Of a stretch of 64,000 nt of DNA, positions 23,290 to 32,791 are shown piece after piece. This stretch comes from Nocardioides malaquae. GTDB taxonomy: Bacteria > Actinomycetota > Actinomycetes > Propionibacteriales > Nocardioidaceae. Made by a program: the position numbers and the translations under genes. Within the stretch, counting starts at the first letter, position 1. The number at the start of each line of letters is the position of its first letter. The notes under the pieces are model-generated. The model did not search any database and was not told the DNA's origin. It saw only the letters and a program-made list of their open reading frames with translations. The stretch is taken from positions 1-64,000 of the forward strand of contig NZ_JADCSA010000007.1 in NCBI RefSeq assembly GCF_015070385.1, read 5' to 3'.

Positions 23290-24822
23290 TCACACCCCCT
23301 GGGGGTAGCGCAGCTCCTCGAAGTCGGCGACCTCGAAACGACCGTTGGTGCGCAGGGTGACCAGCTGGAGGCCCACCGGGCGTCCACCCTCCGCATAGGT
23401 CAGCAGGGTCATCGAGGCGTCGCGTCGTGGCTTCGAGCCCACCGCGATCGCGTACGCCGCACCGCCGGTGGTCCCGTTGGTCCAGGTGTAGCCCAGCTCG
23501 CCGTTCTCCCCCTCCACCAGCGTGGGACCGTCGGGCACGTGGGTGTGCCCGCCCACCGCCAGGTCGGCGCATCCGCGCTCGAGCGCCACCTTGGCCAGGT
23601 TGGCGTCGTGGACCAGGATCGTGTGCACCCGCTCGCCTTCGTCGTGGGCCGCGCAGGCGGTGTCGGCCACCTGCTCGGCGACCTCGTCGAAGCTCAGGTC
23701 GGTCTCGTCGCGCCAGTTGCCCAGACCGGAGCTGCGGGGGTCCGGCACCCCGAGCAGTCGCCCACCGGCGGGGCCCTCCACCACCTCGCCCGCCAGACGG
23801 GTCCACCCGGCGTCGGCCAGGTGGTCGCCGACGAAGGAGCCGTGGTCGTGGTTGCCGGTCACGAACCAGCGGTCCAGGTCACCGAAGGTCTCCTGCATGG
23901 AGTCCAACGAGAAGGCCTCCCACGGCCTGCCCGTGGAGGTGTCGTCCCCTCCCCCGAAGACGGCCGTCGCGCCGGCCCGGTCCGCCACCGCCCGGGCGAC
24001 CCGGTCCATGCCCACGTTGTCGTGCCGGTCGGTGACGAGCAGCACCACGGTCTCGTCCTCGTCGGGCTCGCGCACCGCGAGCTCAGCGGCATCCTGCACG
24101 GCGGTGTCGTAGAAGACCTGGGACTTGCCGTAGGTGTCCACCGCACTGGCGACCAGACGTTGGGTGCCGCTGGTGGTCGACCCGGCGCTCAGCTCCACAC
24201 CGCGCGCCTGCTCGGGCACGGGCACCTGGCCGCCCAGGAACTCCTCCAGCGCGATCCACTCGCGCTCGGCGGCAACCGCGCCCTCGTCGCGCCACCAGGG
24301 CTGCCACAGGGCCACGCCCGAGGCCACGACCAGCGCCACCGCCAGCACCGGACGAGGGCGCAGGCCACGCAGCTCTTCCCACACCTCCCGGCGCCGACCG
24401 GGCCCCAGCAGCAGGTAGACGATGACCGGCAACGACCCCGCGGCGGCACCCCGCAACGCCGAGGACCAGGCCAGCTCCTGCAGCGCGCGCCCCACCTGGG
24501 CCACCTGCGGCTCGACGTTGGAGGCGATCAGTGCGTAGCGGGAGAAGAGCTCCTCGGTCGACTCCGCGTCGGTCTTGCCGAGCTCGATCTGCACACCCAG
24601 CCACACCGGTGACTCCAGGCGTACGTCCGGCAGCACCGGACCGGTCTCCAGCACCACGTGGCGCCCCAGCGTGGGCGAGACCTGCGCGTCGTGGCCAGCG
24701 ACAGCGACGCTGCGACTGCCGTTGAGGAAGAGCAGCACCGCCACGCACGCGCCGAGGATCCACCAGACGGCCAGCAGCGCAGCCCACCGCAGCAGGCGGG
24801 GTCTCGTCACACGCACCAGCAC
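23290..24822 (-). CDS. Membrane-anchored metallophosphoesterase
   Basis: This 510-residue protein has a hydrophobic N-terminal anchor (LLRWAALLAVWWILGACVAV), further hydrophobic stretches near 135-180 (SLPVIVYLLLG, PRPVLAVALVVASGVALW), and a C-terminal calcineurin-like phosphoesterase domain. Metal-binding motifs in order are TDRHDN (about 263), FGGGDDTS, VTGNHDHGSF, TILVHDANL and VGGHTHVPDG. The GD/GNHD/GHTH set is that of dimetal phosphoesterases. The first motif, DRH, replaces the usual DxH spacing only slightly. The catalytic domain probably faces outward. The substrate is unknown. GTG 24822 follows TAGGGT by six bases. Confidence 0.85.
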   Translation of the reverse strand: MLVRVTRPRLLRWAALLAVWWILGACVAVLLFLNGSRSVAVAGHDAQVSPTLGRHVVLETGPVLPDVRLESPVWLGVQIELGKTDAESTEELFSRYALIASNVEPQVAQVGRALQELAWSSALRGAAAGSLPVIVYLLLGPGRRREVWEELRGLRPRPVLAVALVVASGVALWQPWWRDEGAVAAEREWIALEEFLGGQVPVPEQARGVELSAGSTTSGTQRLVASAVDTYGKSQVFYDTAVQDAAELAVREPDEDETVVLLVTDRHDNVGMDRVARAVADRAGATAVFGGGDDTSTGRPWEAFSLDSMQETFGDLDRWFVTGNHDHGSFVGDHLADAGWTRLAGEVVEGPAGGRLLGVPDPRSSGLGNWRDETDLSFDEVAEQVADTACAAHDEGERVHTILVHDANLAKVALERGCADLAVGGHTHVPDGPTLVEGENGELGYTWTNGTTGGAAYAIAVGSKPRRDASMTLLTYAEGGRPVGLQLVTLRTNGRFEVADFEELRYPQGV

Positions 24823-24828
24823 GAGACG

Positions 24829-24834
24829 ACCCTA
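24829..24834 (-). promoter_or_regulatory. -10 element of leaderless metallophosphoesterase promoter
   Basis: On the minus strand, TAGGGT is followed by six bases and the GTG start at 24822. Confidence 0.5.
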
Positions 24835-24875
24835 CGCAGGCGGCGGTGACGGCTGCGTGGCTCGCGGAGCGTGGG

Positions 24876-25841
24876 TCAGCCGCGCGCCTGCGAGACCGCG
24901 TACAACGTGACCGAGGCGGCCACGCCGGCGTTGAGCGACTCGAGCTCGTTGACCATCGGGATGGAGACGATCTGGTCGCAGGTCTCGGCGACCAGGCGCG
25001 AGAGGCCCTTGCCCTCCGAGCCCACCACCACGACCAACGGGCCGTCGGCCAGCCCCTCGGGCGCGCAGAGCTCGGGCAGGGTGACGTCACCCTCGGCGTC
25101 GAGCCCGACGACCATGCAGCCCGCGGCCTGGTAGGCCTTGAGCTGGCGGACCAGGTTGACCGTCTGCGCGATCGGGATCCGTGCAGCCGCCCCGGCCGAG
25201 GTCTTCCACGCCGAGGCGGTCATGCCCGCGGCCCGGCGCTCGGGGATGAGCACGCCGTGGGCGCCGAAGCCGGCCGCCGACCGGACGACCGCGCCCAGGT
25301 TGCGGGGGTCGGTCACCGAGTCGAGGGCCACCACGAGCGGCACCTCCTCGAGGTCGGCCGCGCGCTCGAGCAGGTCGTCGGCGTGGGCGTACTCGTAGGC
25401 GGGCAGGCGCGCGGCCAGGCCCTGGTGCACGGCGCCGCCGGTCATCCGGTCCATCTCGCCGCGGGTGACCTCGAGCATGGTGAGGCCCTGCTCGGCGGCG
25501 AGCTTGAAGGCCTCGCGGAGCCGGCCGTCGCGCTCGGCCCCCTCGGCGACGTAGACGTTCGTCACCGGGATGCCGGCGCGCAGCACCTCGAGCACGGAGT
25601 TGCGGCCCGCGGCCCACTCGGCGTCGGTGCTCTTGGTGGCCCGGCGCGGCTTGGATCCGCCCTTCGCGGCGGCCTTCTCGGCGGCCTGCTTGATCTTGTA
25701 CTGCTTGTGGTAGGGCCGCTCGGAGGCCTTGGGGGTCGGCCCCTTGCCCTCCAGGCTGCGGCGCACGTGGCCGCCGGTGCCGGTGGTGGCACCCTTCTTC
25801 TGCTTGCGGATGGCGCCCTTGCGCTGGGAGTTGCCTGCCAT
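24876..25841 (-). CDS. rlmB: 23S rRNA (guanosine-2'-O-)-methyltransferase RlmB (SpoU/TrmH family)
   Basis: This 321-residue SPOUT methyltransferase is expected to act on G2251 of 23S rRNA. A basic N-terminal extension (about 1-75: QRKGAIRKQKKGA and more lysines) precedes the substrate-binding domain (WAAGRNSVLEVLRAGIPVTN) and the knotted catalytic domain. SPOUT motifs are LDSVTDPRNLGAVVRSAAGF, VVVVGSEGKGLSRLV and SIPMVNELESLNAGVAASVT. The lysine-rich extension is usual in actinobacteria. It follows cysS by 12 bases on the same strand, the same pairing as in mycobacteria. Confidence 0.94.
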   Translation of the reverse strand: MAGNSQRKGAIRKQKKGATTGTGGHVRRSLEGKGPTPKASERPYHKQYKIKQAAEKAAAKGGSKPRRATKSTDAEWAAGRNSVLEVLRAGIPVTNVYVAEGAERDGRLREAFKLAAEQGLTMLEVTRGEMDRMTGGAVHQGLAARLPAYEYAHADDLLERAADLEEVPLVVALDSVTDPRNLGAVVRSAAGFGAHGVLIPERRAAGMTASAWKTSAGAAARIPIAQTVNLVRQLKAYQAAGCMVVGLDAEGDVTLPELCAPEGLADGPLVVVVGSEGKGLSRLVAETCDQIVSIPMVNELESLNAGVAASVTLYAVSQARG

Positions 25842-25853
25842 GCGGTCCTCGTC

Positions 25854-27299
25854 TCAGTTGGGTGAGGACTGGCCCAGGGACCAGCGCGGCCCCGAGGGAG
25901 TGTCCTCGATCTCGATGCCGGCTGCCTTGATCCGGTCGCGGATCGCGTCGGCAGCGGCGAAGTCCTTGGTGGCTCGGGCCTGCTGGCGCTGCTCGAGCAG
26001 ACCGGCGACCAGGGCGTCGACCGCCTCGGTGAGGCGGGCGGTGTCGTCGGAGGCGCCGGTGGCCCAGGCCTCGTCCCCGGGGTGCAGGCCCAGCACGTCG
26101 AGCATCGACGTCACGGCTTGCACCGCGTCCTGCACTCCCGCGGCGTCGCCCTCGGCGAGCGCCTTGTTGCCCGCCCGCACGGTGTCGTGCAGCAGCGCGA
26201 CGGCGGCCGGGGTGCCGATGTCGTCGTTCATGGCGTCCACGAAGCCCGCCGGCAGGTCGGCAACGGCGACGCTGCCGGCCGTGGTCGGGGTGGCTCCGGC
26301 CGCACCGGCCCGCTCGAGGAACGACTCGATGCGACCGAACGCCTGCACGGCCTCGTCGAGCGCCTCGAAGGAGAACTCGACGTGGCTGCGGTAGTGGGCC
26401 TGCACGAGGTAGTAGCGCAGCTCGATGCCGCGGTACTTCTGCAGCACGGCCGGGATGGTGAGCGAGTTGCCGAGCGACTTGCTCATCTTCTCGCCGGCGG
26501 TGGTGATCCAGGCGTTGTGCATCCAGTACTGCGCGAAGCCCTGGCCCGCGGCGCGGGACTGGGCCTGCTCGTTCTCGTGGTGCGGGAAGCGCAGGTCCAT
26601 GCCGCCGCCGTGGATGTCGAAGGCGTCGCCGAGATACTTGCCGGCCATGGCGGAGCACTCGATGTGCCAGCCGGGGCGTCCGCGGCCCCACGGCGAGGGC
26701 CACGAGGCGGTGCGCGGCTCGGAGGCCTCCTTCCACCCCTTCCACAGCGCGAAGTCGCGCGGGTCGCGCTTGCCGCGCGGGTCGGCGTCGGCGGCCGCCT
26801 CCATGTCGTCGACCTTCTGCCGGGTCAGCGCGCCGTAGTCGCCGAAGGAGCGGACGTCGAAGTAGACGTCGCCGGAGCCGTCCTCGGCCGCGTAGGCGTG
26901 GCCGCGCGCGATGAGCGTCTCGATCAGCTCGACCATCTCGGGCACGTGACCGGTCGCCGCGGGCTCGTAGGTCGGCGGTGCGACGTTGAGCGAGGCGTAC
27001 GCCTGCGTCAGCTCGCGGTGCATGGCGTAGGCGAGGTTGTACCAGGGGCGGCCCTGCTCGGCGGCCTTGGCGAGGATCTTGTCCGCGATGTCGGTGGTGT
27101 TGCGGATGAAGGTGACGTCGTTGCCGAGCACGCGCAGCCAGCGCTGCAGCACGTCGAAGTTGACGCCCGAGCGCACGTGGCCCACGTGCGGCTCGCTCTG
27201 GACCGTGAGGCCACAGACGTAGAGACCGACCTTGCCCTCGACGAGGGGGACGAAGTCACGGACCTCTCGGGTCGCGGTGTCGTAGATGCGCAGGCTCAC
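25854..27299 (-). CDS. cysS: Cysteine-tRNA ligase
   Basis: This 481-residue class I aminoacyl-tRNA synthetase charges tRNA-Cys. Zinc and ATP-site features are visible: [20 protein letters not shown] (zinc cysteine and HIGH-like HVGH), [20 protein letters not shown], the zinc histidine in [12 protein letters not shown], and [10 protein letters not shown]. The C-terminal helical domain follows. GTG 27299 is chosen over an upstream ATG because TAGACT lies seven bases before it and SLRIYDT is the usual family start. It forms an operon with rlmB. Confidence 0.96.
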   Translation of the reverse strand: MSLRIYDTATREVRDFVPLVEGKVGLYVCGLTVQSEPHVGHVRSGVNFDVLQRWLRVLGNDVTFIRNTTDIADKILAKAAEQGRPWYNLAYAMHRELTQAYASLNVAPPTYEPAATGHVPEMVELIETLIARGHAYAAEDGSGDVYFDVRSFGDYGALTRQKVDDMEAAADADPRGKRDPRDFALWKGWKEASEPRTASWPSPWGRGRPGWHIECSAMAGKYLGDAFDIHGGGMDLRFPHHENEQAQSRAAGQGFAQYWMHNAWITTAGEKMSKSLGNSLTIPAVLQKYRGIELRYYLVQAHYRSHVEFSFEALDEAVQAFGRIESFLERAGAAGATPTTAGSVAVADLPAGFVDAMNDDIGTPAAVALLHDTVRAGNKALAEGDAAGVQDAVQAVTSMLDVLGLHPGDEAWATGASDDTARLTEAVDALVAGLLEQRQQARATKDFAAADAIRDRIKAAGIEIEDTPSGPRWSLGQSSPN

Positions 27300-27306
27300 G
27301 CCCGCG

Positions 27307-27312
27307 AGTCTA
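27307..27312 (-). promoter_or_regulatory. -10 element of leaderless cysS promoter
   Basis: On the minus strand, TAGACT is followed by seven bases (CGCGGGC) and then GTG 27299. Confidence 0.5.
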
Positions 27313-27356
27313 GGGGCGAAGGGGCCGGGCGTACGCATCGCGAGCCGACATTTCCG

Positions 27357-27385
27357 TGACGGGTGGGACTGGTGTGACTTATGGT
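27357..27385 (+). promoter_or_regulatory. Promoter of the C39-like peptidase gene
   Basis: TATGGT at 27380-27385 lies six bases before GTG 27392, and a TGACGG match to the -35 lies 17 bases upstream of it at 27357-27362. The transcript would be leaderless. Confidence 0.55.
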
Positions 27386-27391
27386 CTCGGG

Positions 27392-28684
27392 GTGCGTCTG
27401 CTGCAGCTGATCTCCCGACCGTTCTCCGTGCTCACCCCAGGACTCACCTCGGGGCTCACCGCACGGCTCACTGCGACCGCGGTGACCCTGACGGTGGCTG
27501 GCGCCGGAGTGGTCGCCGGTGGCGCCGCGGCGCCGGCCGCAGCACGGACGGACGTCAGCCTGCCGAAGGCCACGAAGGTGGCCGACACCTCCTTCGAGGT
27601 CGGCGACGACTTCGGGCTCGGCCGCCGCAACGGGGCGAGCGTCGTCGGTGACACCGTGCGCCTCACGGACCCGAGGCGCGTGCGCCGCATCGCCGGGCAG
27701 CGCTACGACGCCGCCACCTGGACCTCACCGTGGGTCGACGAGTCGTTTGCCTTCACCGAGCTCATCCCCTCCTGGCAGGCCCGCACCCCCGGTCGCAGCC
27801 TCGTCGAGGTCAGGGTCCGGCTGCGCACGAAGGGGGCCGACGGCCGCACCGTCCGCGGCACCTGGGACACCGTCGCCCGATGGGCCCGCGTCACCAAGCA
27901 CTTCGCCCGCACCAGCCTCGACGCGCAGACCGACGACCTCGCTCGCGTCGCCGTCGACACCGTGCGCACCAACGCCGCCACCGGGGCCACCGGGTGGCAG
28001 GTCCGGGTCGTGCTGCTGCGTCCCGAGGGGAAGACGGCGAAGCCGCGACTCGAGCGGGTCGGCGCGATGGCCAGCCACGTGGTCGCCCGCAGCCGGACCT
28101 CGAAGCCGGGCAAGGCCGCCGGCACCGTCATCGACGTGCCGCGCTACTCGCAGATGGTGCACCGCGGCCACCACCCCGAGTGGGGCAACGGCGGCGAGGC
28201 CTGGTGCTCCCCCACCTCCACGGCGATGGTGCTGGAGCACTACGGCGCCAACCCGCGCAAGGGTCACCGGTTCAAGCCGGGGCACGCCGACGCCATCGTC
28301 GACTGGACCGCGTCGATGACCTACGACCACGGCTACCGCGGCACGGGCAACTGGGCGTTCAACACGGCGTACGCAGGGCTGCGCGTGCCGCACGCGCGCG
28401 TCACCCGGCTGCCGCAGCTGCGGGCCGCCGAGAAGTACGTCCGGGCGGGCACCCCGCTGATCGTGTCGGTGGCCTTCGACCGTGGCGAGCTGCGCGGCGC
28501 CCCGATCTCCGCCACCGCCGGCCACCTCATGGTGCTCGTCGGCTTCACCGAGTCCGGCGACGTGGTGGTCAACGACCCGGCCGCCCCCGACAACGCCAGC
28601 GTGCGACGCACCTACGACCGCGCCCAGTTCGAGAAGGCCTGGCTGACGAAGTCCGGCGGGCTCACCTACGTGCTCGAGGACTGA
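27392..28684 (+). CDS. Secreted C39-like cysteine peptidase family protein
   Basis: This 430-residue exported protein has a long signal peptide ending near [10 protein letters not shown] (about residue 48). An N-terminal beta-rich domain (about 50-245) of the type found in actinobacterial C39 proteins follows, then a C39-like papain-fold domain. Catalytic candidates are the cysteine in [17 protein letters not shown] (about 277), the histidine in [12 protein letters not shown] and the aspartate in [10 protein letters not shown]. The segment [20 protein letters not shown] is the usual entry to the domain. The substrate is unknown. The C39_2 family is not tied to bacteriocin export when no ABC domain is fused, as here. 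Confidence 0.85.
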   Translation: MRLLQLISRPFSVLTPGLTSGLTARLTATAVTLTVAGAGVVAGGAAAPAAARTDVSLPKATKVADTSFEVGDDFGLGRRNGASVVGDTVRLTDPRRVRRIAGQRYDAATWTSPWVDESFAFTELIPSWQARTPGRSLVEVRVRLRTKGADGRTVRGTWDTVARWARVTKHFARTSLDAQTDDLARVAVDTVRTNAATGATGWQVRVVLLRPEGKTAKPRLERVGAMASHVVARSRTSKPGKAAGTVIDVPRYSQMVHRGHHPEWGNGGEAWCSPTSTAMVLEHYGANPRKGHRFKPGHADAIVDWTASMTYDHGYRGTGNWAFNTAYAGLRVPHARVTRLPQLRAAEKYVRAGTPLIVSVAFDRGELRGAPISATAGHLMVLVGFTESGDVVVNDPAAPDNASVRRTYDRAQFEKAWLTKSGGLTYVLED

Positions 28685-28694
28685 CGCCGCCGCC

Positions 28695-30245
28695 TCAGAG
28701 CGGGGCCTCCTCCACCGCGGTGAACTCGACCTCGTGCCACCCCGTGGCGCCGTCGGGCAGCGGGTCGCGCCGGACGCCGGTCTGCACCTCGCCGTCGTCG
28801 CTCACCGCGCGTACGCGCACCGTGTGCGGCCCCGGCCCCACCTCGAGGTCGGCGGCCCACTGCACCCAGGTGTTGCGGGTGACGGGCGCGGCCAGGCGTC
28901 CCGACGTCCAGGCACCCCCGTCGAGGGAGACCTGCACGTCGGCGACGCCGGTGCCGGGAAGCCAGGCCACCCCGGCCACCGTCACCGGTCCGACCAGCAG
29001 CTCCTCGCCAGCCAGGGGCACGTCGATGCGCGAGGAGAGGCGCATGGGCGCCCGCTCGGCCCAGTCACGCTGCGTCCAGTAGGCCTCGACGTCGGCGAAC
29101 CGGGTGACCTCCCAGTCGACGACCCACTTGCACGCCGAGGTGTAGCCGTAAAGACCCGGGACCACCGTCCGGGCCGGGAATCCGTGCTCGAGCGGGAGGG
29201 GCTCACCGTTCATCGCGACCGCCAGCATGCCGCCGCGCTCGTCGGTGAGGGCGTCGAGCGGGGTCGAGCAGGTCCAGCCGTCCTCGGAGGTCTGCAGCAC
29301 GGCGTCGGCGCCTGCCGCCGGACCGGCCAGGGCCAGCAGGTCGCGAGTCGGCACCCCGCTCCACCAGGCGTTGCCCAGCAGCGGACCGCCGACCTCGTTG
29401 GAGACACAACCGAGCGTCACCCACGCCTCGACCAGCCCCCGGGAGATCACCTCGTCGTAGGTCAGCACGACCTCCCGCTCGACCATGCCGTGGATGCGCA
29501 GCTTCCAGGTGGCCGGGTCGATCGCCGGCACCGCGATCGCGGTGTGCACCCGGTAGAAGTCGTCGTTGGGGGTCTGCCAGGGCGTCACGCCCGGCACGTC
29601 GATGCGCGCGCGGCGAGGCGCCGAGCGCTGCGTCACGCCGGGGATCCGCAGCAGGCGCCGCATGTCCTGGACCGCCGACTTGCCGCCCTCGACCCACCGG
29701 GCCGTCACGCCGGAGCAGACGCCCACCAGACCGACCACGCCCAGCGTGGCCAGGAAGCCCCGTCGCCCGGGCGCGGGGGTCGCGGACGGCGCAGGGATCG
29801 CAGGGGTCGCGTCGCCCTGGCGCCGCGCCACCACGGTGAAGGCGGTCATGGCGAGCAGCCAGGTCGCCGCGCCCAACCCGATCGGCAGGGTCTCGGTCGC
29901 CCCGGTGCCGTTGCGCAGCACCACCGCCCCCAGCCCGACGGCGGCCACCGTGGCGACCAGGCCCACCGAGAGCGCGCGCCGCTGCGGCCACAGCGCGCCG
30001 GCCACGGCGAAGAGTGCACCGACCGCGAGCACCACACCCACCACGAGCAGGGGCTTGGCCAGGCCCGCGAGCAGCTCCACGGCCTCGGTGGCGACGATGC
30101 CCGGGGTGGCCCGGGTGGCGACCTCGGCCACCGCGACGAGCGGGGACTCGCGCACCGACAGCACCGACGCGGCCAGCTGGCTCACGGCGATCGCCGTGCC
30201 GCCGGTGACGGCTCCGGCGGCCGCCCATGCTCGCGTCGAGGTCAT
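28695..30245 (-). CDS. Membrane-anchored molybdopterin-dependent oxidoreductase (sulfite oxidase family)
   Basis: This 516-residue protein has four to five transmembrane helices in the first 170 residues, then an [15 protein letters not shown] segment with a Tat-like twin arginine. The sulfite-oxidase-fold molybdopterin domain begins near 220 ([20 protein letters not shown]) and includes the probable molybdenum-ligand cysteine in [32 protein letters not shown] follows, then an immunoglobulin-like dimerisation domain ([20 protein letters not shown]). Such proteins act on the outer face of the membrane; the substrate is not evident. Its start is 33 bases from the divergent ispF start. Confidence 0.9.
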   Translation of the reverse strand: MTSTRAWAAAGAVTGGTAIAVSQLAASVLSVRESPLVAVAEVATRATPGIVATEAVELLAGLAKPLLVVGVVLAVGALFAVAGALWPQRRALSVGLVATVAAVGLGAVVLRNGTGATETLPIGLGAATWLLAMTAFTVVARRQGDATPAIPAPSATPAPGRRGFLATLGVVGLVGVCSGVTARWVEGGKSAVQDMRRLLRIPGVTQRSAPRRARIDVPGVTPWQTPNDDFYRVHTAIAVPAIDPATWKLRIHGMVEREVVLTYDEVISRGLVEAWVTLGCVSNEVGGPLLGNAWWSGVPTRDLLALAGPAAGADAVLQTSEDGWTCSTPLDALTDERGGMLAVAMNGEPLPLEHGFPARTVVPGLYGYTSACKWVVDWEVTRFADVEAYWTQRDWAERAPMRLSSRIDVPLAGEELLVGPVTVAGVAWLPGTGVADVQVSLDGGAWTSGRLAAPVTRNTWVQWAADLEVGPGPHTVRVRAVSDDGEVQTGVRRDPLPDGATGWHEVEFTAVEEAPL

Positions 30246-30266
30246 GGAGAGGATTCTCCCTCAGGC

Positions 30267-30272
30267 ATGATC
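30267..30272 (+). promoter_or_regulatory. -10-like hexamer of ispF in a 32-base divergent promoter
   Basis: CATGAT lies five bases before GTG 30278. On the other strand, GAGAAT lies seven bases before the ATG of the molybdopterin oxidoreductase. Only 32 bases separate the two start codons, so the promoters are almost back to back and both transcripts would be leaderless. Confidence 0.4.
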
Positions 30273-30277
30273 GGGGG

Positions 30278-30826
30278 GTGACCCACGACCCGGCCCCGCA
30301 CCCCGCTCAGGCATCCGCACAGCCTCCCGCGCTGCTCCCCCGCGTCGGCATCGGCACCGACGTGCACCGCCTCGTCGAGGGTCGGCCCATGCACCTGGCC
30401 GGGCTCCACTGGCCCGACGAGGCCCTCGGCCTGGAGGGCCACTCCGACGCCGACGTCGCCGCCCACGCGGCCTGCGACGCACTCTTCTCCGCCGCCGGCC
30501 TGGGCGACCTCGGCAGCCACTTCGGCACGTCGGCGCCCGAGTGGGCGGGCGCGTCCGGGCGTACGCTCCTGGCCGAGACCGCGCGTCGTGTGCGGGCCGC
30601 CGGATACGAGATCGGCAACGTCGCCGTGCAGGTGGTCGGCAACCGGCCACGGCTGGGGGCGCGACGCGACGAGGCCGCCGCCGCCCTGACCGAGGCCGCC
30701 GGCGCCCCGGTGTCGCTGAGCGCCACCACCACCGACGGCCTGGGCCTCACCGGCCGCGGCGAGGGAGTGGCGGCCATCGCGACAGCTCTGGTCGTCGGAC
30801 CGGCGCACCCCGACGCGGGCGCCTGA
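30278..30826 (+). CDS. ispF: 2-C-methyl-D-erythritol 2,4-cyclodiphosphate synthase IspF
   Basis: This 182-residue MEP-pathway enzyme closes CDP-ME 2-phosphate to MEcPP. Zinc ligands lie in [11 protein letters not shown] (D and H) and in the conserved [27 protein letters not shown] is present, and the C-terminal catalytic [20 protein letters not shown] is complete. The proline-rich N-terminal extension of about 20 residues is not part of the fold. The last 80 bases overlap the antisense end of the nirD-like gene. ispF stands on the plus strand here, whereas in mycobacteria carD-ispD-ispF-cysS run in one direction. Confidence 0.95.
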   Translation: MTHDPAPHPAQASAQPPALLPRVGIGTDVHRLVEGRPMHLAGLHWPDEALGLEGHSDADVAAHAACDALFSAAGLGDLGSHFGTSAPEWAGASGRTLLAETARRVRAAGYEIGNVAVQVVGNRPRLGARRDEAAAALTEAAGAPVSLSATTTDGLGLTGRGEGVAAIATALVVGPAHPDAGA

Positions 30827-31184
30827 CCACCGTCGGCACCGGCGCCCGCTCACGCCGGGCCCCGACCTCCACGACGCCGTCGACGACCCGGGTGTCGTAG
30901 ACCGCGACCCGCACCGTGGGGTCTTGCAGGCAGACCCCGGTCGCGAGGTCGAAGGCGTGGCGGTGCAACGGCAGCGCCACGAAGTCGACGCTGCCGCGCC
31001 GGCCCACGATGCCCCGCGCGAGCACGGCACCCCGGCGGCCGGGGTCCTGGTTGGCGAGCGCGTGCACCTCGTCGCGGGCCGTGCGGAAGATGGCGACGGC
31101 CTGCGCGTGGACCAGCGCCGCCACACCGCGCTCGACCTCGATCTCCTCCAGCGCGCAGACCGCCTGCCAGGTGTCACCCCCCAT
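30747..31184 (-). CDS. NirD-like nitrite reductase small subunit (Rieske-like fold), isolated
   Basis: This frame of 145 residues matches NirD over its first 105 or so: [60 protein letters not shown] and the diagnostic [20 protein letters not shown] with [12 protein letters not shown]. NirD is the non-catalytic partner of the NADH nitrite reductase NirB; the cysteines of true Rieske sites are absent, as expected. No nirB is in the window. The last 35 residues are an Arg/Pro-rich tail produced by reading antisense through the end of ispF, so the natural stop codon seems to have been lost. The gene may be a relic or serve a NirB encoded elsewhere. Confidence 0.75.
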   Translation of the reverse strand: MGGDTWQAVCALEEIEVERGVAALVHAQAVAIFRTARDEVHALANQDPGRRGAVLARGIVGRRGSVDFVALPLHRHAFDLATGVCLQDPTVRVAVYDTRVVDGVVEVGARRERAPVPTVVRRPRRGAPVRRPELSRWPPLPRRGR

Positions 31185-31325
31185 GGGTGGTCCCGAGGCG
31201 GAGCGGATCGACCGACGACGTCATCGCACTCCTTCATCCAGTGAGGACCGCGAGCGTAGGTCGCCCACGTTGACGGGGAGGTTTCGTCGTGTTTCAGGCG
31301 TGAAAACTGCCCGTCGACCTCGCCG

Positions 31326-31331
31326 ATACCC
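31326..31331 (+). promoter_or_regulatory. -10 element of ispD promoter
   Basis: TACCCT lies eight bases before ATG 31340, and no ribosome binding site intervenes. The other 140 bases between nirD-like and ispD show nothing recognisable. Confidence 0.45.
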
Positions 31332-31339
31332 TGTGCCCC

Positions 31340-32071
31340 ATGAGCACCTCCCCGTCCCCGGCGAGCGCGGTCGTCGTCCTGGCCGCCGGATCAGGTTCCC
31401 GCGTCGGCGCCCACCGCGACGGCACTCCGGTCAACAAGGTGCTGCTGCCGCTGCTCGACGCCCCCGTGCTCGCGCACTCGGTGCGCACGGCCCTGGCCAC
31501 GCCGGGCGTACGCCGCGTGGTCGTCGTCGCTCGCCCCGGCGAGGAGGCGCAGGTCACCGAGGCCCTGGTGCCCCACCTTCCGGCCGACGACGCCGCGCCG
31601 GAGGTCGCGCTGGTGACCGGTGGCGCGACGCGTCACGCCTCGGAGTGGGCCGCGCTGCAGGTGCTGGTGCCGTGGGTGGCGGCCGGAGAGGTGGAGGTCG
31701 TGGCGATCCATGACGGCGCGCGTCCCCTGGGGTCGGTCGCGCTCTTCTCCGCGGTGCTGGCCGCCGCTGCGGAGCGCGGAGGCGCGCTCCCGGGCGTGCC
31801 GTTGGCCGGCGTGGTGACGGCCGACGGCCAGGCCGGACCCTCGGGCCTGGTGGCCGTGCAGACACCCCAGGCCTTCCGGGCCGACGTGCTGCTGGCCGCC
31901 TACGACCGCGCAGCCCGGGAGGGCTTCGAGGGCACGGACACGGCGAGCTGCGTGGAGGCGATGGCCGAGGGCGTACGCATCGCGGCGGTGCCGTCGACGT
32001 CGCGCAACCTGAAGGTCACCTTCCCTGAGGACGTCGCCCTCGCGGACCGCCTGCTGCGTCACGCGCCCTGA
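31340..32071 (+). CDS. ispD: 2-C-methyl-D-erythritol 4-phosphate cytidylyltransferase IspD
   Basis: This 243-residue nucleotidyltransferase makes CDP-methylerythritol in the MEP isoprenoid pathway. The signature loop is intact: [14 protein letters not shown] with the downstream lysine in [14 protein letters not shown]. Further motifs are [45 protein letters not shown] and the C-terminal [17 protein letters not shown]. This is the catalytically competent copy; a degenerate relative lies convergently just downstream. It stands on the plus strand, away from carD. Confidence 0.93.
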   Translation: MSTSPSPASAVVVLAAGSGSRVGAHRDGTPVNKVLLPLLDAPVLAHSVRTALATPGVRRVVVVARPGEEAQVTEALVPHLPADDAAPEVALVTGGATRHASEWAALQVLVPWVAAGEVEVVAIHDGARPLGSVALFSAVLAAAAERGGALPGVPLAGVVTADGQAGPSGLVAVQTPQAFRADVLLAAYDRAAREGFEGTDTASCVEAMAEGVRIAAVPSTSRNLKVTFPEDVALADRLLRHAP

Positions 32072-32089
32072 CGAGCGCCGGACCCGTGG

Positions 32090-32719
32090 TCAGCGGCGGG
32101 TGAGCGCCTCGAGCACGGCGACGTCGTCGGCATCCGCCACCCGGCGGGCCTGGACGGGCGCGGGGACCAGCTCGACCCGGAAGTGCTGGCGGAGCGCCGG
32201 GACGAGCTGCTCGAAGTGGACGGCCGGCAACGAGGGCAGGGCAGCGACGACGGAGGCAGGCAGGACCACCGGCGAGGCGAGGGCACGCAGCTCCTCGCGG
32301 TCGACCGTCTCCCCCACCGTGCCGTCGGTGACGGTCTTGACGGTGTCGGTGACGGGGCGGACCGCGACCACGACGACGTCCTCGGTGACCGCGCGCAGCA
32401 CGCAGGCGGCGATGAAGTCGGACGGCGTCATGGGGCACAACGGGTCGTGCAGCACGACGGGCTCACCGCTGAGGGCCAGCTCCTCCCACGTCGTGCCGGT
32501 GTCGACCGGCTGCACGCCGGCCTCCCCCAGGGCCCACGCGGCGCAGGCGACGAGCGCCTCGCCGTGGATGAGGGCGTAGGGCAGCGAGCCGCGGTCCTCG
32601 TCGAGAAGCAGGCCCAACGGGGCCAGGTCGCCGAGGTCGATGTCGTGGGGGTCGATCGAGGCGGCGAGCTCGGCGAAGTCAGCGGGTGCGGCGTCGGCCG
32701 GAGAAGTGGTCTCGTCCAT
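32090..32719 (-). CDS. Degenerate IspD-like protein downstream of carD
   Basis: This 209-residue protein keeps the later landmarks of IspD but not its active-site start. It shows VVLHDPLCPMTPSDFIAACV in place of the HDGARP strand, then VVVVAVRPVTDTVKTVTDG, VGETVDREELRALASPVVLP (the TDR/QTPQ region, altered) and a C-terminal FRVELVPAPVQARRVADADD. The AAGxGxR nucleotide-binding loop is missing; the N-terminus is instead an acidic leader (MDETTSPADAAPADFAELAA). It sits 72 bases after carD on the same strand, the place of ispD in mycobacteria. It is probably non-catalytic; a regulatory or decayed role is inference. Confidence 0.7.
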   Translation of the reverse strand: MDETTSPADAAPADFAELAASIDPHDIDLGDLAPLGLLLDEDRGSLPYALIHGEALVACAAWALGEAGVQPVDTGTTWEELALSGEPVVLHDPLCPMTPSDFIAACVLRAVTEDVVVVAVRPVTDTVKTVTDGTVGETVDREELRALASPVVLPASVVAALPSLPAVHFEQLVPALRQHFRVELVPAPVQARRVADADDVAVLEALTRR

Positions 32720-32734
32720 CAGGTCTCCACCGTA

Positions 32735-32771
32735 CGACGAGACCCCCGGGGGCTTCCCGGGGGTCTCGTCG
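32735..32771. terminator. Hairpin between carD and the IspD-like gene
   Basis: CGACGAGACCCCCGGG (32735-32750) pairs perfectly with 32756-32771 across a five-base loop. It lies directly after carD, so it could end or attenuate carD transcription before the IspD-like gene. There is no U-tract. Confidence 0.65.
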
Positions 32772-32791
32772 TGGTGAGTGCGGTGGGCACG

